Assembly (NCBI GenBank): GCA_016713625.1
Contig: JADJOT010000009.1
Span: 806,001-870,000, forward strand
Direction of reading: 5' to 3'
DNA: 64,000 bases
Source of the DNA: Candidatus Accumulibacter affinis
GTDB lineage: Bacteria; Pseudomonadota; Gammaproteobacteria; Burkholderiales; Rhodocyclaceae
The notes beneath the pieces were generated by a model that was not told where the DNA came from, did not search any database, and worked only from the letters and a program-made list of their open reading frames with translations. Positions 1 through 9,334 of this stretch are shown here, one piece after another; the first letter of the stretch is position 1, and every line of letters starts with the position of its first letter. The position numbers and the translations under genes are program-made.

Positions 1-2
1 AC

Positions 3-491
3 AACCTCCGGCGCGAGGTGAAGAAACGTCTGCAGGCCAAGGTCACTGGCCAGGTGATGGATGCGTTGCTGCAAGCCAACGCCATCGAGGTGCCGGGTGC
101 ACTGATCCACCGCGAGATCGAGCGCCTGATGCAACTGGCCCGCGACGACATGGAGAAGCGCGGCATGAAGGTCAAGGACCTGCCAATGCAGCCCGAGTGG
201 TTTGTCGAGCAGGCGCGGCGACGCGTCAGTCTGGGCCTGATTCTCGCCGAGATCGTCAAGCTGCACGACCTGCAGGCGAAGCCCGCGCAGGTGAAGGCGA
301 TGGTCGAGGAGGCGGCACAAAGCTACGATCATCCCGAAGAGGTGGTGCGCTGGCACTATGCGCAGGCAGAGCGCCTCGGCGACTTCGAGGGTGCCGCGAT
401 CGAGGCCAACGTCGTCGACTGGGTCCTGGCGCGGGCGAAGGTGGTGGACAAGCCGGTCGCCTTTGCCGAGCTGATGGGGCAACCCTCCTGA
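3..491 (+). CDS. tig: Trigger factor, C-terminal part (5' end outside window)
   Basis: This is the carboxy-terminal third of trigger factor, the ribosome-associated peptidyl-prolyl isomerase and chaperone that meets nascent chains at the exit tunnel. The frame is open from the first bases of the window, and the visible 163 or so residues are the helical C-terminal 'arms' domain. The piece recognised is the NLRREVKKRL segment followed by VTGQVMDALL. The ribosome-binding and FKBP-like domains lie upstream of the window. It stops at 489-491, and clpP starts 26 bases later, the classic tig-clpP-clpX-lon order of proteobacteria. A GTG at 18 is in frame but is internal, not a start. Confidence 0.93.
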   Translation, partial: NLRREVKKRLQAKVTGQVMDALLQANAIEVPGALIHREIERLMQLARDDMEKRGMKVKDLPMQPEWFVEQARRRVSLGLILAEIVKLHDLQAKPAQVKAMVEEAAQSYDHPEEVVRWHYAQAERLGDFEGAAIEANVVDWVLARAKVVDKPVAFAELMGQPS

Positions 492-517
492 ACGCACACG
501 ACTGTAAAGGAAACGAA

Positions 518-1148
518 ATGGAAATTGACTACGGCGGCCACTGGAATCCGCAGGCGCTAGGCCTGGTCCCGATGGTGATCGAGCAGAGCGGTCGTGGCGA
601 ACGCGCCTACGACATCTACTCGCGACTGCTGAAGGAAAGGGTCATTTTTCTGGTTGGCCCGGTAGAACGACGTCACCGCCAACCTGGTGGTGGCGCAGCT
701 CCTCTTTCTCGAAGCCGAGAATCCGGACAAGGACATCCACTTCTACATCAATTCGCCGGGTGGCGCGGTATCGGCCGGATTGTCGATCTACGATACCATG
801 CAGTTCATCAAGCCCGACGTATCGACGCTGTGCATGGGGCAGGCCTGCTCGATGGGCGCCTTCCTGCTCACTGCCGGTGCCCGCGGCAAGCGTTTTGCGC
901 TGCCCAACTCGCGCGTGATGATTCACCAGCCGATGGGTGGCTTTCAGGGGCAGGCGTCGGACATCGCCATACACGCCAAGGAAATCCTTTCGCTGCGCGC
1001 CAAGCTCAACGAATTGATGGCGCATCACACCGGCCAGCCGATTGAGCGGATTGAACGCGATACCGATCGTGACAATTTCCTTTCCGCGCAAGAGGCGACA
1101 GAATACGGTCTGATCGACAAGGTGCTGGCCAATCGGGACGCGCTTTGA
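518..1148 (+). pseudogene. clpP: ATP-dependent Clp protease proteolytic subunit, one-base frameshift
   Basis: ClpP forms the tetradecameric serine protease chamber that works with ClpX. ATG at 518 follows an AAGGA ribosome site. The first 49 codons read as ClpP up to LVGPV, then an extra G at about 665 shifts the frame. Reading resumes with NDVTANLVVAQ from 666 to the stop at 1146-1148. With the extra base ignored the protein is 209 residues, the usual length, and has the full catalytic triad: Ser111 (in QACSMGAF), His136 (in RVMIHQP) and Asp181 (in ERDTDRDNF). Gene order and the perfect remainder of the protein suggest a sequencing indel rather than true loss, but as written the gene is broken. 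Confidence 0.9.
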
Positions 1149-1197
1149 TTGCGCACCCGGGTAGTCTATATCTGGTTTGACAGTGAGGTAGATCGAC

Positions 1198-2469
1198 ATG
1201 TCGGAAAAGAAAATTGGCACTGAAAAGCTCCTCTACTGCTCGTTCTGCGGCAAGAGCCAGCATGAAGTGAAGAAACTCATTGCCGGGCCGTCGGTGTTCA
1301 TCTGTGATGAATGCATCGAGCTCTGCAACGATATCGTTCGCGATGAAATTGCCGGCGAACAGGGCAGCAAGGGCAACACCAGCGATCTGCCGACACCCAA
1401 GGAAATCGCCGCGTTGCTTGATCAGTACGTGATCGGTCAGGAACCCGCCAAGCGAATCCTGTCGGTAGCGGTCTATAACCATTACAAGCGGCTGCGTCAC
1501 TTCGGCAAGACGACCGACGAGATCGAGCTCGCCAAGAGCAACATCCTGCTCATCGGTCCCACCGGTTCGGGCAAGACCCTGCTGGCGCAAACGCTGGCGC
1601 GCATGCTCGACGTACCCTTCGTGATGGCTGATGCGACGACGCTCACCGAAGCCGGCTACGTTGGCGAGGACGTCGAGAACATCATTCAGAAGCTGCTGCA
1701 GAAGGCGGATTACGATACCGAAAAAGCGCAGCGGGGAATCGTTTACATCGACGAGATCGACAAGATCTCGCGCAAGTCCGACAATCCGTCGATTACCCGT
1801 GACGTTTCGGGCGAGGGCGTGCAACAGGCACTGCTCAAGCTGATCGAGGGGACGGTGGCTTCGGTACCGCCGCAGGGCGGGCGCAAGCATCCAAATCAGG
1901 ACTTCGTGCAGGTCGATACCACCAACATCCTGTTCATTTGTGGCGGCGCCTTCGACGGCCTCGAAAAGGTCATTCGCAATCGCTCGGAGCGTGGCGGCAT
2001 CGGCTTCGGTGCCGAGGTCAAGAGTAAGGACAACAAGAAGGCGATCGGCGAGGTTCTGCGTGGCGTCGAACCCGAGGACCTGATCAAGTTCGGTCTGATC
2101 CCCGAACTGATCGGACGCTTGCCGGTGGTCGCCACGCTTGAGGAACTATCGACGAGCGCGCTGGTGCAAATCCTCGTCGAACCCAAGAATGCGCTGGTCA
2201 AGCAATACCAGAAGCTGTTCGCGATGGAAGGGGTGGCGCTGGAAATTCGTCCGGCGGCGCTGCTGGCGATTGCTCGCCGGGCACTCGAACGGAAGACGGG
2301 TGCGCGTGGCCTGCGCTCGATTCTCGAGTCGGTTTTGCTCGACACCATGTACGAACTTCCCGGTATGCAGAATGTCTCAGAGGTGGTTATCGAAGAGAGC
2401 GTGATTGTCGGGGATGCGCAGCCACTGCTGATCTATGCGGATCAGCAAAAGGTTTCTGGCGGCAACTGA
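1198..2469 (+). CDS. clpX: ATP-dependent Clp protease ATP-binding subunit ClpX
   Basis: ClpX is the AAA+ hexameric unfoldase that recognises degron-tagged proteins and feeds them to ClpP in the cytoplasm. The 423-residue length is normal. The N-terminal zinc-binding domain has four cysteines at residues 14, 17, 36 and 39. The Walker A motif GPTGSGKT is at residues 120-127, the Walker B region is IVYIDEIDKI, and the IGF-type loop for ClpP docking is seen as GIGFG. It lies 49 bases after clpP on the same strand and upstream of lon, so clpP and clpX probably share a transcript. Confidence 0.97.
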   Translation: MSEKKIGTEKLLYCSFCGKSQHEVKKLIAGPSVFICDECIELCNDIVRDEIAGEQGSKGNTSDLPTPKEIAALLDQYVIGQEPAKRILSVAVYNHYKRLRHFGKTTDEIELAKSNILLIGPTGSGKTLLAQTLARMLDVPFVMADATTLTEAGYVGEDVENIIQKLLQKADYDTEKAQRGIVYIDEIDKISRKSDNPSITRDVSGEGVQQALLKLIEGTVASVPPQGGRKHPNQDFVQVDTTNILFICGGAFDGLEKVIRNRSERGGIGFGAEVKSKDNKKAIGEVLRGVEPEDLIKFGLIPELIGRLPVVATLEELSTSALVQILVEPKNALVKQYQKLFAMEGVALEIRPAALLAIARRALERKTGARGLRSILESVLLDTMYELPGMQNVSEVVIEESVIVGDAQPLLIYADQQKVSGGN

Positions 2470-2492
2470 TGTGCTGGCCGCCAGCTGCGCGG

Positions 2493-2520
2493 CTTGAAAT
2501 ACAGGTTCATGCCACCATCT
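2493..2520 (+). promoter_or_regulatory. Sigma-32 (heat-shock) type promoter for lon
   Basis: A -35 element CTTGAAA at 2493-2499 is followed by a 13-base spacer and CACCATCT at 2513-2520, which matches 7 of the 7 defined bases of the sigma-32 -10 consensus (CCCCATNT) except the second C. It sits just after the clpX stop and about 150 bases before lon, where heat-shock promoters of lon are found in other proteobacteria. The match is read from the sequence; use by RpoH is inferred. Confidence 0.7.
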
Positions 2521-2563
2521 AGGCGCATGAACATTTACCTGACGGTCCTGGCGATTGAGGACA

Positions 2564-2650
2564 CCCCGGGGGGGGACGGGGGGGAGCCCCCCCCCCCCCC
2601 CCCCCCCCCCCCCGGGGGGGGGGGGGGGGAGGGGGGGGGGGCGGGGGCCT
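2564..2650. other. Poly-C/poly-G homopolymer block, probable assembly artefact
   Basis: Between the sigma-32-type promoter and the lon start lie uninterrupted runs of about 27 C (2587-2613) and 16 or more G, with only single interruptions, followed by eight A. Nothing similar occurs elsewhere in the window. Back-to-back C and G runs can fold on themselves and are a classic site of read or consensus failure. The block adds 39 in-frame codons upstream of Lon rich in Gly and Pro that no Lon family member has, so it should not be treated as coding. Confidence 0.75.
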
Positions 2651-2671
2651 CCAAAAAAAAGGGCACAACCG

Positions 2672-5092
2672 ATGTCTGCATCCCCCAAGCTGTCTGCCGA
2701 GCCGGTCGAACTGCCACTATTGCCACTGCGCGATGTGGTGGTCTTCCCGCATATGGTGATTCCACTCTTTGTCGGGCGGCCAAAGTCGATCAAGGCGCTC
2801 GAAGTGGCCATGGAAGCTGGCAAGAGCATCCTTCTGGTAGCCCAGAAGTCCGCGGTCAAGGACGATCCCGAAGCGGATGACCTGTACGTTGTCGGCTGTG
2901 TGGCCAATATCCTGCAGATGTTGAAATTGCCGGATGGTACTGTCAAGGTATTGGTCGAAGGGTCTCAGCGTGCGCGTCTGGAGTCCATCAATGCGCGCCA
3001 GGAAATGTTTTTTGCGGGTGCGCGCCCGGTGCTCGCTGACGAAGGCCTCAATCACGAAGTCGAGGCCTTGCGCCGCGCGGTGATTGGCCAATTCGACCAG
3101 TACATCAAGCTCAACAAGAAGATCCCACCGGAAATCCTCACCTCGATTGCTGGCATCGAAGATGCCGGGCGCCTTGCCGATACGATTGCCGCTCACCTGC
3201 CCCTGAAGCTGGAGCAGAAGCAGGAAATCCTCGAACTGTTCGACGTCCGGGCACGTATCGAGCGCTTACTGGCACAAATCGAGGCCGAGATCGACATTCT
3301 GCAGGTCGAGAAGCGCATTCGCGGTCGCGTCAAGCGCCAGATGGAGAAGAGCCAGCGCGAGTATTACCTTAACGAGCAGGTCAAGGCGATCCAGAAGGAA
3401 CTCGGCGAAGGCGAGGAAGGTGCCGACCTCGAGGAACTGGACAAGAAGGTCAAGGCTGCCGGAATGAGCAAGGAGGGGCTCGCCAAGGTGCTGTCGGAGT
3501 TCCGGAAACTCCGGCTGATGTCGCCAATGTCGGCAGAAGCGACGGTGGTGCGCAATTTCATCGAGACGCTGATCGGTCTTCCCTGGCGCCGGCGGACGCG
3601 CATCAGCAAGGATCTCGCGGCAGCCGGCAAAATCCTCGACACCGATCACTGGGGCCTGGAAAAGGTCAAGGAGCGGATCACCGAGTATCTCGCGGTACAG
3701 CAGCGAGTCGAGCGCCTGAAGGCGCCCATTCTTTGCCTGGTGGGGCCTCCTGGGGTGGGCAAGACTTCGCTGGGACAGTCGATCGCGCGGGCGACCGGTC
3801 GCAAGTTTGTGCGCATGAGCCTTGGTGGCGTCCGCGACGAGGCCGAAATCCGTGGCCATCGTCGGACCTATATTGGTTCGATGCCCGGCAAGATCCTGCA
3901 GAACATGAGCAAGATCGGCGTCAGAAACCCGCTCTTTCTGCTCGACGAAGTCGACAAGATGGGGCAGGACTTCCGCGGTGACCCGAGTTCGGCGTTGCTT
4001 GAAGTGCTCGACCCCGAGCAGAATTCGACCTTCGTCGATCACTATGTCGAAGTCGAGTACGATCTCTCGGAAGTGATGTTCGTCGCCACCGCCAATACGC
4101 TGAACATCCCGGCGCCTTTGCTGGATCGTATGGAAGTGATCCGGCTTTCGGGTTATACCGAGGACGAGAAGGTCAACATCGCCCAGCGCTACCTGCTGCC
4201 GAAGCAGATGAAGAACAATGGCCTGAAGCTCACCGAACTGACCGTTGCCGAAAGCGCGCTGCGTGACATCGTCCGCTACTACACGCGTGAGGCGGGGGTG
4301 CGTTCGCTGGAACGGGATATTTCCAAGATCTGTCGCAAGGTGGTGAAGACGCTGCTGCTGCGCAAGAGTCAGGGCAAGGTGGCCGTCAGTGCGCGCAACC
4401 TTGACAAGTTCCTGGGGGTGCGCCGTTACAACTTCGGTGTTGCCGAACGCGAGAACCAGGTGGGTCAGGTGACTGGCCTGGCATGGACCGAAGTTGGCGG
4501 TGAATTGCTGACCATCGAGTCGGTGGTCTTGCCGGGCAAAGGCAAGACGACGACCACCGGCAAGCTTGGCGAAGTCATGCAGGAGTCGGTACAGGCGGCG
4601 CTGTCGGTGGTGCGCAAGCGCGCTCAGTCGCTGGGAATCGATCACGATTTCTACCAGAAGAGCGACATCCACATTCACCTTCCGGAAGGCGCGATTCCCA
4701 AGGACGGTCCGTCAGCGGGTGTCGGGATCTGCACGGCACTGGTTTCCGTACTTACCGGCATCCCGGTGTGTTGTGACGTGGCGATGACCGGCGAGATTAC
4801 CCTGCGCGGCGAGGTGTTGCCGATTGGCGGACTCAAGGAGAAGCTCCTGGCGGCCGTGCGCGGCGGTCTGGCGAGGGTATTGATCCCGGAGGAAAACGTT
4901 CGGGATCTGGCCGAGATTCCCGACAACATCAAGAACAAGCTGGAAATCATTCCGGTCCGCTGGATTGATCAGGTGCTGGAGCTTGCCCTCGAGCGCAAAC
5001 CAGAGCCGCTGTCGGCCGATGCGGCGGTCACGCCCGCGGTTGCCGCGCCCGCCCCGGAAAGTGCTGCGGTGCCCACCGTGATCACGCATTGA
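2672..5092 (+). CDS. lon: ATP-dependent Lon protease
   Basis: Lon is a homohexameric cytoplasmic AAA+ serine protease that degrades misfolded and regulatory proteins. From ATG 2672 (MSASPKLSAEPVELPLLPLR) it is 806 residues, the usual length. The LON substrate-binding domain comes first (LPLLPLRDVVVFPHMVIPL). The AAA module has Walker A GPPGVGKT and the sensor segment FLLDEVDKM, and the C-terminal protease domain has catalytic Ser681 in KDGPSAGVG with a lysine about 43 residues later in GGLKEKLLAA. An in-frame extension to 2555 exists only through the homopolymer block and is rejected. The last 30 residues are an Ala/Pro-rich tail. Confidence 0.96.
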   Translation: MSASPKLSAEPVELPLLPLRDVVVFPHMVIPLFVGRPKSIKALEVAMEAGKSILLVAQKSAVKDDPEADDLYVVGCVANILQMLKLPDGTVKVLVEGSQRARLESINARQEMFFAGARPVLADEGLNHEVEALRRAVIGQFDQYIKLNKKIPPEILTSIAGIEDAGRLADTIAAHLPLKLEQKQEILELFDVRARIERLLAQIEAEIDILQVEKRIRGRVKRQMEKSQREYYLNEQVKAIQKELGEGEEGADLEELDKKVKAAGMSKEGLAKVLSEFRKLRLMSPMSAEATVVRNFIETLIGLPWRRRTRISKDLAAAGKILDTDHWGLEKVKERITEYLAVQQRVERLKAPILCLVGPPGVGKTSLGQSIARATGRKFVRMSLGGVRDEAEIRGHRRTYIGSMPGKILQNMSKIGVRNPLFLLDEVDKMGQDFRGDPSSALLEVLDPEQNSTFVDHYVEVEYDLSEVMFVATANTLNIPAPLLDRMEVIRLSGYTEDEKVNIAQRYLLPKQMKNNGLKLTELTVAESALRDIVRYYTREAGVRSLERDISKICRKVVKTLLLRKSQGKVAVSARNLDKFLGVRRYNFGVAERENQVGQVTGLAWTEVGGELLTIESVVLPGKGKTTTTGKLGEVMQESVQAALSVVRKRAQSLGIDHDFYQKSDIHIHLPEGAIPKDGPSAGVGICTALVSVLTGIPVCCDVAMTGEITLRGEVLPIGGLKEKLLAAVRGGLARVLIPEENVRDLAEIPDNIKNKLEIIPVRWIDQVLELALERKPEPLSADAAVTPAVAAPAPESAAVPTVITH

Positions 5093-5236
5093 GTGGGTGC
5101 AGGACATCGTTGCCGACGTCCTGCATCTCGTCTCCACGCGCTCTAGACTCCAGCAGCGTGCGATCGTGCCGGTTTCGGTCTGGCCAAGTGGCGCCGGATG
5201 CGGTAGACTCCTGCCTCCATGCTTTGGTGACACGAC

Positions 5237-5312
5237 GGGTGCTTAGCTCAGTTGGTAGAGCGCTAGCCTTACAAGCTGGATGTCGGCGGTTCGAGCCCGT
5301 CAGCACCCACCA
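5237..5312 (+). tRNA. tRNA-Val (anticodon UAC)
   Basis: A 76-base cloverleaf beginning GGGTGCTTAGCTCAG, with anticodon TAC in the loop CTTACAA, the T-arm GGTTCGAGCC and an encoded CCA at 5310-5312. The acceptor stem pairs GGGTGC with GCACCC. It lies between lon and tRNA-Asp. Confidence 0.96.
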
Positions 5313-5338
5313 GGAAGAGCGGTTTTAGAGAGCATTTG

Positions 5339-5415
5339 GGAGTGGTAGTTCAGTTGGTTAGAATACCGGCCTGTCACGCCGGGGGTCGCGGGTTCGAGTC
5401 CCGTCCACTCCGCCA
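5339..5415 (+). tRNA. tRNA-Asp (anticodon GUC)
   Basis: A 77-base cloverleaf beginning GGAGTGGTAGTTCAG, with anticodon GTC in CTGTCAC, the T-arm GGGTTCGAGTCCC, acceptor pairing GGAGTGG with CCACTCC and an encoded CCA at 5413-5415. It is 26 bases after tRNA-Val, so the two are likely cotranscribed and end at the hairpin that follows. Confidence 0.96.
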
Positions 5416-5421
5416 CTGCCG

Positions 5422-5449
5422 AAAGGCGAACGCAAGTTCGCCTTTTTTG
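5422..5449 (+). terminator. Rho-independent terminator after the tRNA pair
   Basis: The 8-bp stem AGGCGAAC (5424-5431) pairs with GTTCGCCT (5436-5443) around a GCAA loop and runs into TTTTTT. It ends the tRNA-Val/tRNA-Asp transcript before ppiD. Confidence 0.85.
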
Positions 5450-5489
5450 TTGTCGCTTCAACGTTGCACTGAGTTAGCGGGCCCCCACC

Positions 5490-7397
5490 ATGTTCTTTGA
5501 CGCCGTTCGCACCAACAAGAGAGTCGTCCAGATATTTCTTGCCTTGATCACTTTGCCCTTTGCCTTCTGGGGTGTGGACTCGTACGTCCGCAACACCGGG
5601 GCCGGTACCGACCTGGCCAGCGTTGGCGACTCGAAGATCACGATGCAACAGTTCGACCAGGCCTGGCGTGCTCAGCAGGACCGCATGCGGCAGGTGCTGG
5701 GTGCCAACTTCCGCCCGGAGGCCATGAATACGCCGGCGGCGAAACTCGCCGTCCTCAACTCGCTGGTCGATCAGCGCCTGTTGCTGCTCGAGGCGGCGAA
5801 AGGGCGGCTGGGGGCCAGCGACGATCAGCTGCGCGGAGTGATCAGCAAGATCCCGGCGCTGCAGGACAACGGGCAGTTTTCGCTGGCTCGCTACCAGGCC
5901 GCACTGTCGGCGCAGGGCATGTCGCAAGCGCAGTTCGAGGCGCAGCTGCGTCAGGATCTGACGCTGCAGCAAATCGTCAGCGCCATTGGGGATACCGCCA
6001 TCACGAGCAATACCGTGGTCGACGAGCTGCTGCGCATCCAGGCCGAGGAGCGGCAGATTGCCGAGTCGCGGATCACTCCGGAGCAGTTTGCCGGACAGGT
6101 GAAAATCGACGCCCAGGCTGTGCAGAAGTACTACGAAGAGAACAGCAGGCGCTTCGCAGTGGCCGAACAGGCAAAGGTCGAGTATGTCGTCCTCTCTCTC
6201 GATGGGATGCTGGCGCAGGTCAAGCCAGGCGATGGCGAAGTAAGCGCCTGGTATGAGACTCACAAGGAGCGTTACCAACAGGCTGAGGAGAGGCGGGCAA
6301 GCCACATCCTGATCCTGGCGAACGGTGACGCCGATCAGGCAACAGCAAAGGCCAAGGCCGAAGAGGTACTCAAGGAAGTTCAGAAATCGCCGGCGAGATT
6401 CGCGGATCTGGCCAGGCAGTACTCGCAGGACCCCGGGTCGGCAGAAAAGGGCGGGGATCTCGGTTTCTTTGGTCGAGGCATGATGGTCAAGCCGTTCGAG
6501 GATTCGGTGTTCAAGCTGCGTGAAGACGATTCCCCCGTGCTGGTGCAGTCCGAATTCGGCTATCACATCATCAAGTTGACCGGCATCAAGGCGGGCCAGC
6601 AGCGTGCGCTTGCCGACGTGCGCCCGGAGATCGAGGAAGAACTCAAGCGGCAGGCAGCTTCGCGACAGTTTGCCGATAGCGCCGAGGCTTTCAGCAACCT
6701 GGTCTATGAGCAGTCGGACAGTCTGCAGCCGGTTGCCGAGAGGTTCAAACTGCAAACCCGGCAATCCGGCTGGCTGCCACGCAGCCCGACCCCGGAAGCG
6801 TTGGCGACCATGGGCCAGCTTGGCAACCAGAAGATCCTGGCGGCAATTTTCTCGGACGACTCACTGAAAAACAAGCGCAATACCGAAGTCGTCGAGATCG
6901 CCCCGAACACGCTGCTCGCGGCGCGGGTGATCGACTACCGACCGGCGAGCACTAAGCCGATCGAGGCCGTCAGGGCCGACATCGAAGCAGCACTGAAGGC
7001 CACAGAAGAGGCCGCCCTGGCGCGTACCGCGGGGGAGGCGAAGCTAGGCGAGCTACAGCAGGGGACGCAGGACAAGGTCGCCTGGGGTCCGCTCGGGAAC
7101 GTTTCCCGGCAGGACGCTCGCCAGGTGCCACCAGGAGCACTGAAAGCGATCTTCAGAGCCAACGTTGAGAAACTGCCAGCCTACGTTGGTGCAGAAGGAG
7201 CTGGCGGCAACTATCTGCTCTACAAGATCAGCAAGGTGAGCCATCCGGAGAAGGTCGACGACAGCCGGCGCAAGGCCTTGCAGCGCGAGTACGCGACGAT
7301 TCTTGGCCAGGAAGATTTTGCCGCCTACCTGGCCGGCTTGCGCCAGCGCTCCAAGATCGACATCAACCGGTCGGCGCTGGAAAGCAAGGAACGCTAG
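5490..7397 (+). CDS. ppiD: Peptidyl-prolyl cis-trans isomerase PpiD (SurA N-terminal and parvulin domains)
   Basis: This is an inner-membrane-anchored periplasmic chaperone that helps newly translocated envelope proteins leave the Sec translocon. Its 635 residues begin with a short cytoplasmic end and one membrane segment (VVQIFLALITLPFAFWGV, residues about 12-30). A SurA-like N-terminal domain follows, and then a parvulin rotamase domain around residues 265-360 (motifs SHILI, GDLGFFGRG, EFGYHIIKL). A long C-terminal chaperone region comes last. The arrangement after lon is common in proteobacteria. The start ATG at 5490 directly precedes the membrane anchor. Confidence 0.93.
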   Translation: MFFDAVRTNKRVVQIFLALITLPFAFWGVDSYVRNTGAGTDLASVGDSKITMQQFDQAWRAQQDRMRQVLGANFRPEAMNTPAAKLAVLNSLVDQRLLLLEAAKGRLGASDDQLRGVISKIPALQDNGQFSLARYQAALSAQGMSQAQFEAQLRQDLTLQQIVSAIGDTAITSNTVVDELLRIQAEERQIAESRITPEQFAGQVKIDAQAVQKYYEENSRRFAVAEQAKVEYVVLSLDGMLAQVKPGDGEVSAWYETHKERYQQAEERRASHILILANGDADQATAKAKAEEVLKEVQKSPARFADLARQYSQDPGSAEKGGDLGFFGRGMMVKPFEDSVFKLREDDSPVLVQSEFGYHIIKLTGIKAGQQRALADVRPEIEEELKRQAASRQFADSAEAFSNLVYEQSDSLQPVAERFKLQTRQSGWLPRSPTPEALATMGQLGNQKILAAIFSDDSLKNKRNTEVVEIAPNTLLAARVIDYRPASTKPIEAVRADIEAALKATEEAALARTAGEAKLGELQQGTQDKVAWGPLGNVSRQDARQVPPGALKAIFRANVEKLPAYVGAEGAGGNYLLYKISKVSHPEKVDDSRRKALQREYATILGQEDFAAYLAGLRQRSKIDINRSALESKER

Positions 7398-7531
7398 GTC
7401 AGAACGACGTCGAACACTCGGCTCCGAACTGGCAGCCGCTGTCGAGGGTGACCAGGCGGCTGCCGCCAGGTCACCTCCTCGAGTGGTAGTTTCATCTTCT
7501 CGATCGGCTCGTCTCTGGTCGGTGCTGCCGG

Positions 7532-9334
7532 TCACTGACTTGACCCCTTGCTTTTTCGCCATGCCACGGCGACCTCGGGATAGGTCCGGAGATAGGTGTT
7601 CACGGCTTCACCGATGGTCGGAAAGAATACTTTCGCGCCGAGGCGGCTGAATAGTCCGAAGCGTTTCAGCTGGTCCTGGACGGGATCCTTCATTTCCGCA
7701 AAGCACAGTTCGATACCGGCCGCCTGTAGAGTCTCGTCGAGCTTGGCGACGATGTCGGCGGCGGTGACGTCGACGCTGGTCACCGGTTCCGCCGTCACCA
7801 CCAGCCAGCGTACCGGCGTCGGCGAGGCGGCTACGGCGTCGAGGGCGCGCTCGTGAAACCACTCGGCGTTGGCGAAAAACAGCGGCGCCGCCCAGCGAAA
7901 GAGGACCAGTCCGGGAATCAGGCGGGCTTCGGGGTAGCGCGAGATGTCGTGATAGCCATTGATTCCCTTGACCCGACCGAGCACGGCCGAGTCCGGGCGC
8001 CAGCCATCCCAGAGGAAGTCGATCACCGCCAGTGCGATCGCCAGGCCAATGCCGGGAATGGCGCCGAGCACGACGACGCCAATGCAGCAGCCGATCGACA
8101 GCCAGAACTCCCAGCGCTGGATGCGGTAGATGCGCCGCAGGTCGGCAATCTCGAACAGCCCGATCGCCGCAGCGATCACCACCGCTGCCAGAGCGGTGTT
8201 CGGCAGATACTGCAGGAGCTTGGGCGCCAGCAACAGCAGCAGCGCCACGGCCAGGGCACCGACGACGCTGGTCAGTTGCGTGCGGGCGCCGGCGGCCTCG
8301 GCGACGGGGGTGCGTGACGAGCTGCTGCTGATCGGAAAGCCCTGGAAAAATCCGGCCGCCAGGTTGGCCGCCCCCAGGCCGACCATCTCCTGGTTCGGGT
8401 CGACGTGGCTGGCGGTCTTCTCGGCATAGGTTCGCGAGAGCACGCTGGTGTCGGCGAAAGAGACGATGGCGACAGCCAAGCCGCCCATCAGGACTGGCAC
8501 GACATCGGCAGGCGTGATCCACGGGATGGCCAAGGCGGGCAAGCCCTGCGGCAGCGAGCCGAGGACCGCCAGGCCGTAGTGGTCGAGGCCGAGCGTCGCG
8601 ACGACGACGGTGGCGCCGATCACGGCGATCAGGATTCCCGGCAAGCGTTTGCTGCGCTTGAGCAGCAGGATCAGTGCCAGGGTGCTGGCGCCGACCAGTA
8701 GTGCGATCGGATTGGTCTGGCCAGCCAGCAGGGCCTGGACGAACTCCCACACCTTGTGCAGCGGCTCGTCGGCGGTGACCGAGAAGCCGAAGAGCTTCGG
8801 CAGCTGGCTGATCAACACGGTCAGCGCGATGCCGTTCATGTAGCCATAGCGGATTGGTTTGGCGAGCAGTTCGGTGACGAAGCCGAGACGGGCGACGCCG
8901 GCCAGGATGCAGAGAACTCCCGACACCACCGCCATCATGCTGGCTAGAGCGATGGCGCGCAGCGGCTCACCCCCGGACAGCGGCAGGACGACGGCGAGGA
9001 TCAAGGCGGCCAGCGAGGAATCCGGCCCGAGCACCAGAATTCGGCTCGGTCCGAAGAGCGCATAGGCGAGCAGCGGGATGATCGTCGCGTAGAGGCCGTA
9101 GATGCCTGGTACTCCCGAGGCGACGGCGTAGGCAATGCCGACCGGCACCAGCATCGTCGTCAGCACCAGACCGGCCGCGACGTCGTGGCGCAGCCAGGCA
9201 AGCTCGTAGTGACGTAGCGTCTGCAGGCCTGGCAGCCATTTCAGCCAGCCGGTCGGGTCGGCAGCTCCAGGCCGTGCCGCCAGGCGACCCGGTTCGGGAT
9301 GGGGAGGGTTGGCAGGTCTGGATTCACTCATCAT
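7532..9334 (-). CDS. SulP-family anion permease with STAS domain
   Basis: This is a membrane transporter of the SLC26/SulP family, which move sulfate, bicarbonate or dicarboxylates. Across its 600 residues there is an amphipathic N-terminus, then roughly 10-14 hydrophobic segments beginning with LVLTTMLVPVGIAYAVASGV (the SulP signature region). A C-terminal STAS regulatory domain starts near residue 470, after VIDFLWDGWRPDSAVLGRV. It is convergent with ppiD. The actual ion cannot be read from the sequence. Two adjacent ATGs (9332-9334 and the next codon) make the start ambiguous by one residue. Confidence 0.88.
   Translation of the reverse strand: MMSESRPANPPHPEPGRLAARPGAADPTGWLKWLPGLQTLRHYELAWLRHDVAAGLVLTTMLVPVGIAYAVASGVPGIYGLYATIIPLLAYALFGPSRILVLGPDSSLAALILAVVLPLSGGEPLRAIALASMMAVVSGVLCILAGVARLGFVTELLAKPIRYGYMNGIALTVLISQLPKLFGFSVTADEPLHKVWEFVQALLAGQTNPIALLVGASTLALILLLKRSKRLPGILIAVIGATVVVATLGLDHYGLAVLGSLPQGLPALAIPWITPADVVPVLMGGLAVAIVSFADTSVLSRTYAEKTASHVDPNQEMVGLGAANLAAGFFQGFPISSSSSRTPVAEAAGARTQLTSVVGALAVALLLLLAPKLLQYLPNTALAAVVIAAAIGLFEIADLRRIYRIQRWEFWLSIGCCIGVVVLGAIPGIGLAIALAVIDFLWDGWRPDSAVLGRVKGINGYHDISRYPEARLIPGLVLFRWAAPLFFANAEWFHERALDAVAASPTPVRWLVVTAEPVTSVDVTAADIVAKLDETLQAAGIELCFAEMKDPVQDQLKRFGLFSRLGAKVFFPTIGEAVNTYLRTYPEVAVAWRKSKGSSQ

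Noticed and set aside
2555..2671. Gly/Pro-rich N-terminal extension of Lon
   Set aside because: It is coded by the homopolymer block and absent from Lon proteins; ATG 2672 is the natural start.
3266..4678. 470-codon open frame antisense to lon
   Set aside because: It is fully inside lon on the other strand, has His/Leu/Gln-rich composition typical of reversed GC-rich codons, and shows no domain.
5358..6764. 468-codon open frame antisense to ppiD and tRNA-Asp
   Set aside because: It starts inside ppiD and runs through a tRNA gene; no recognisable protein features.
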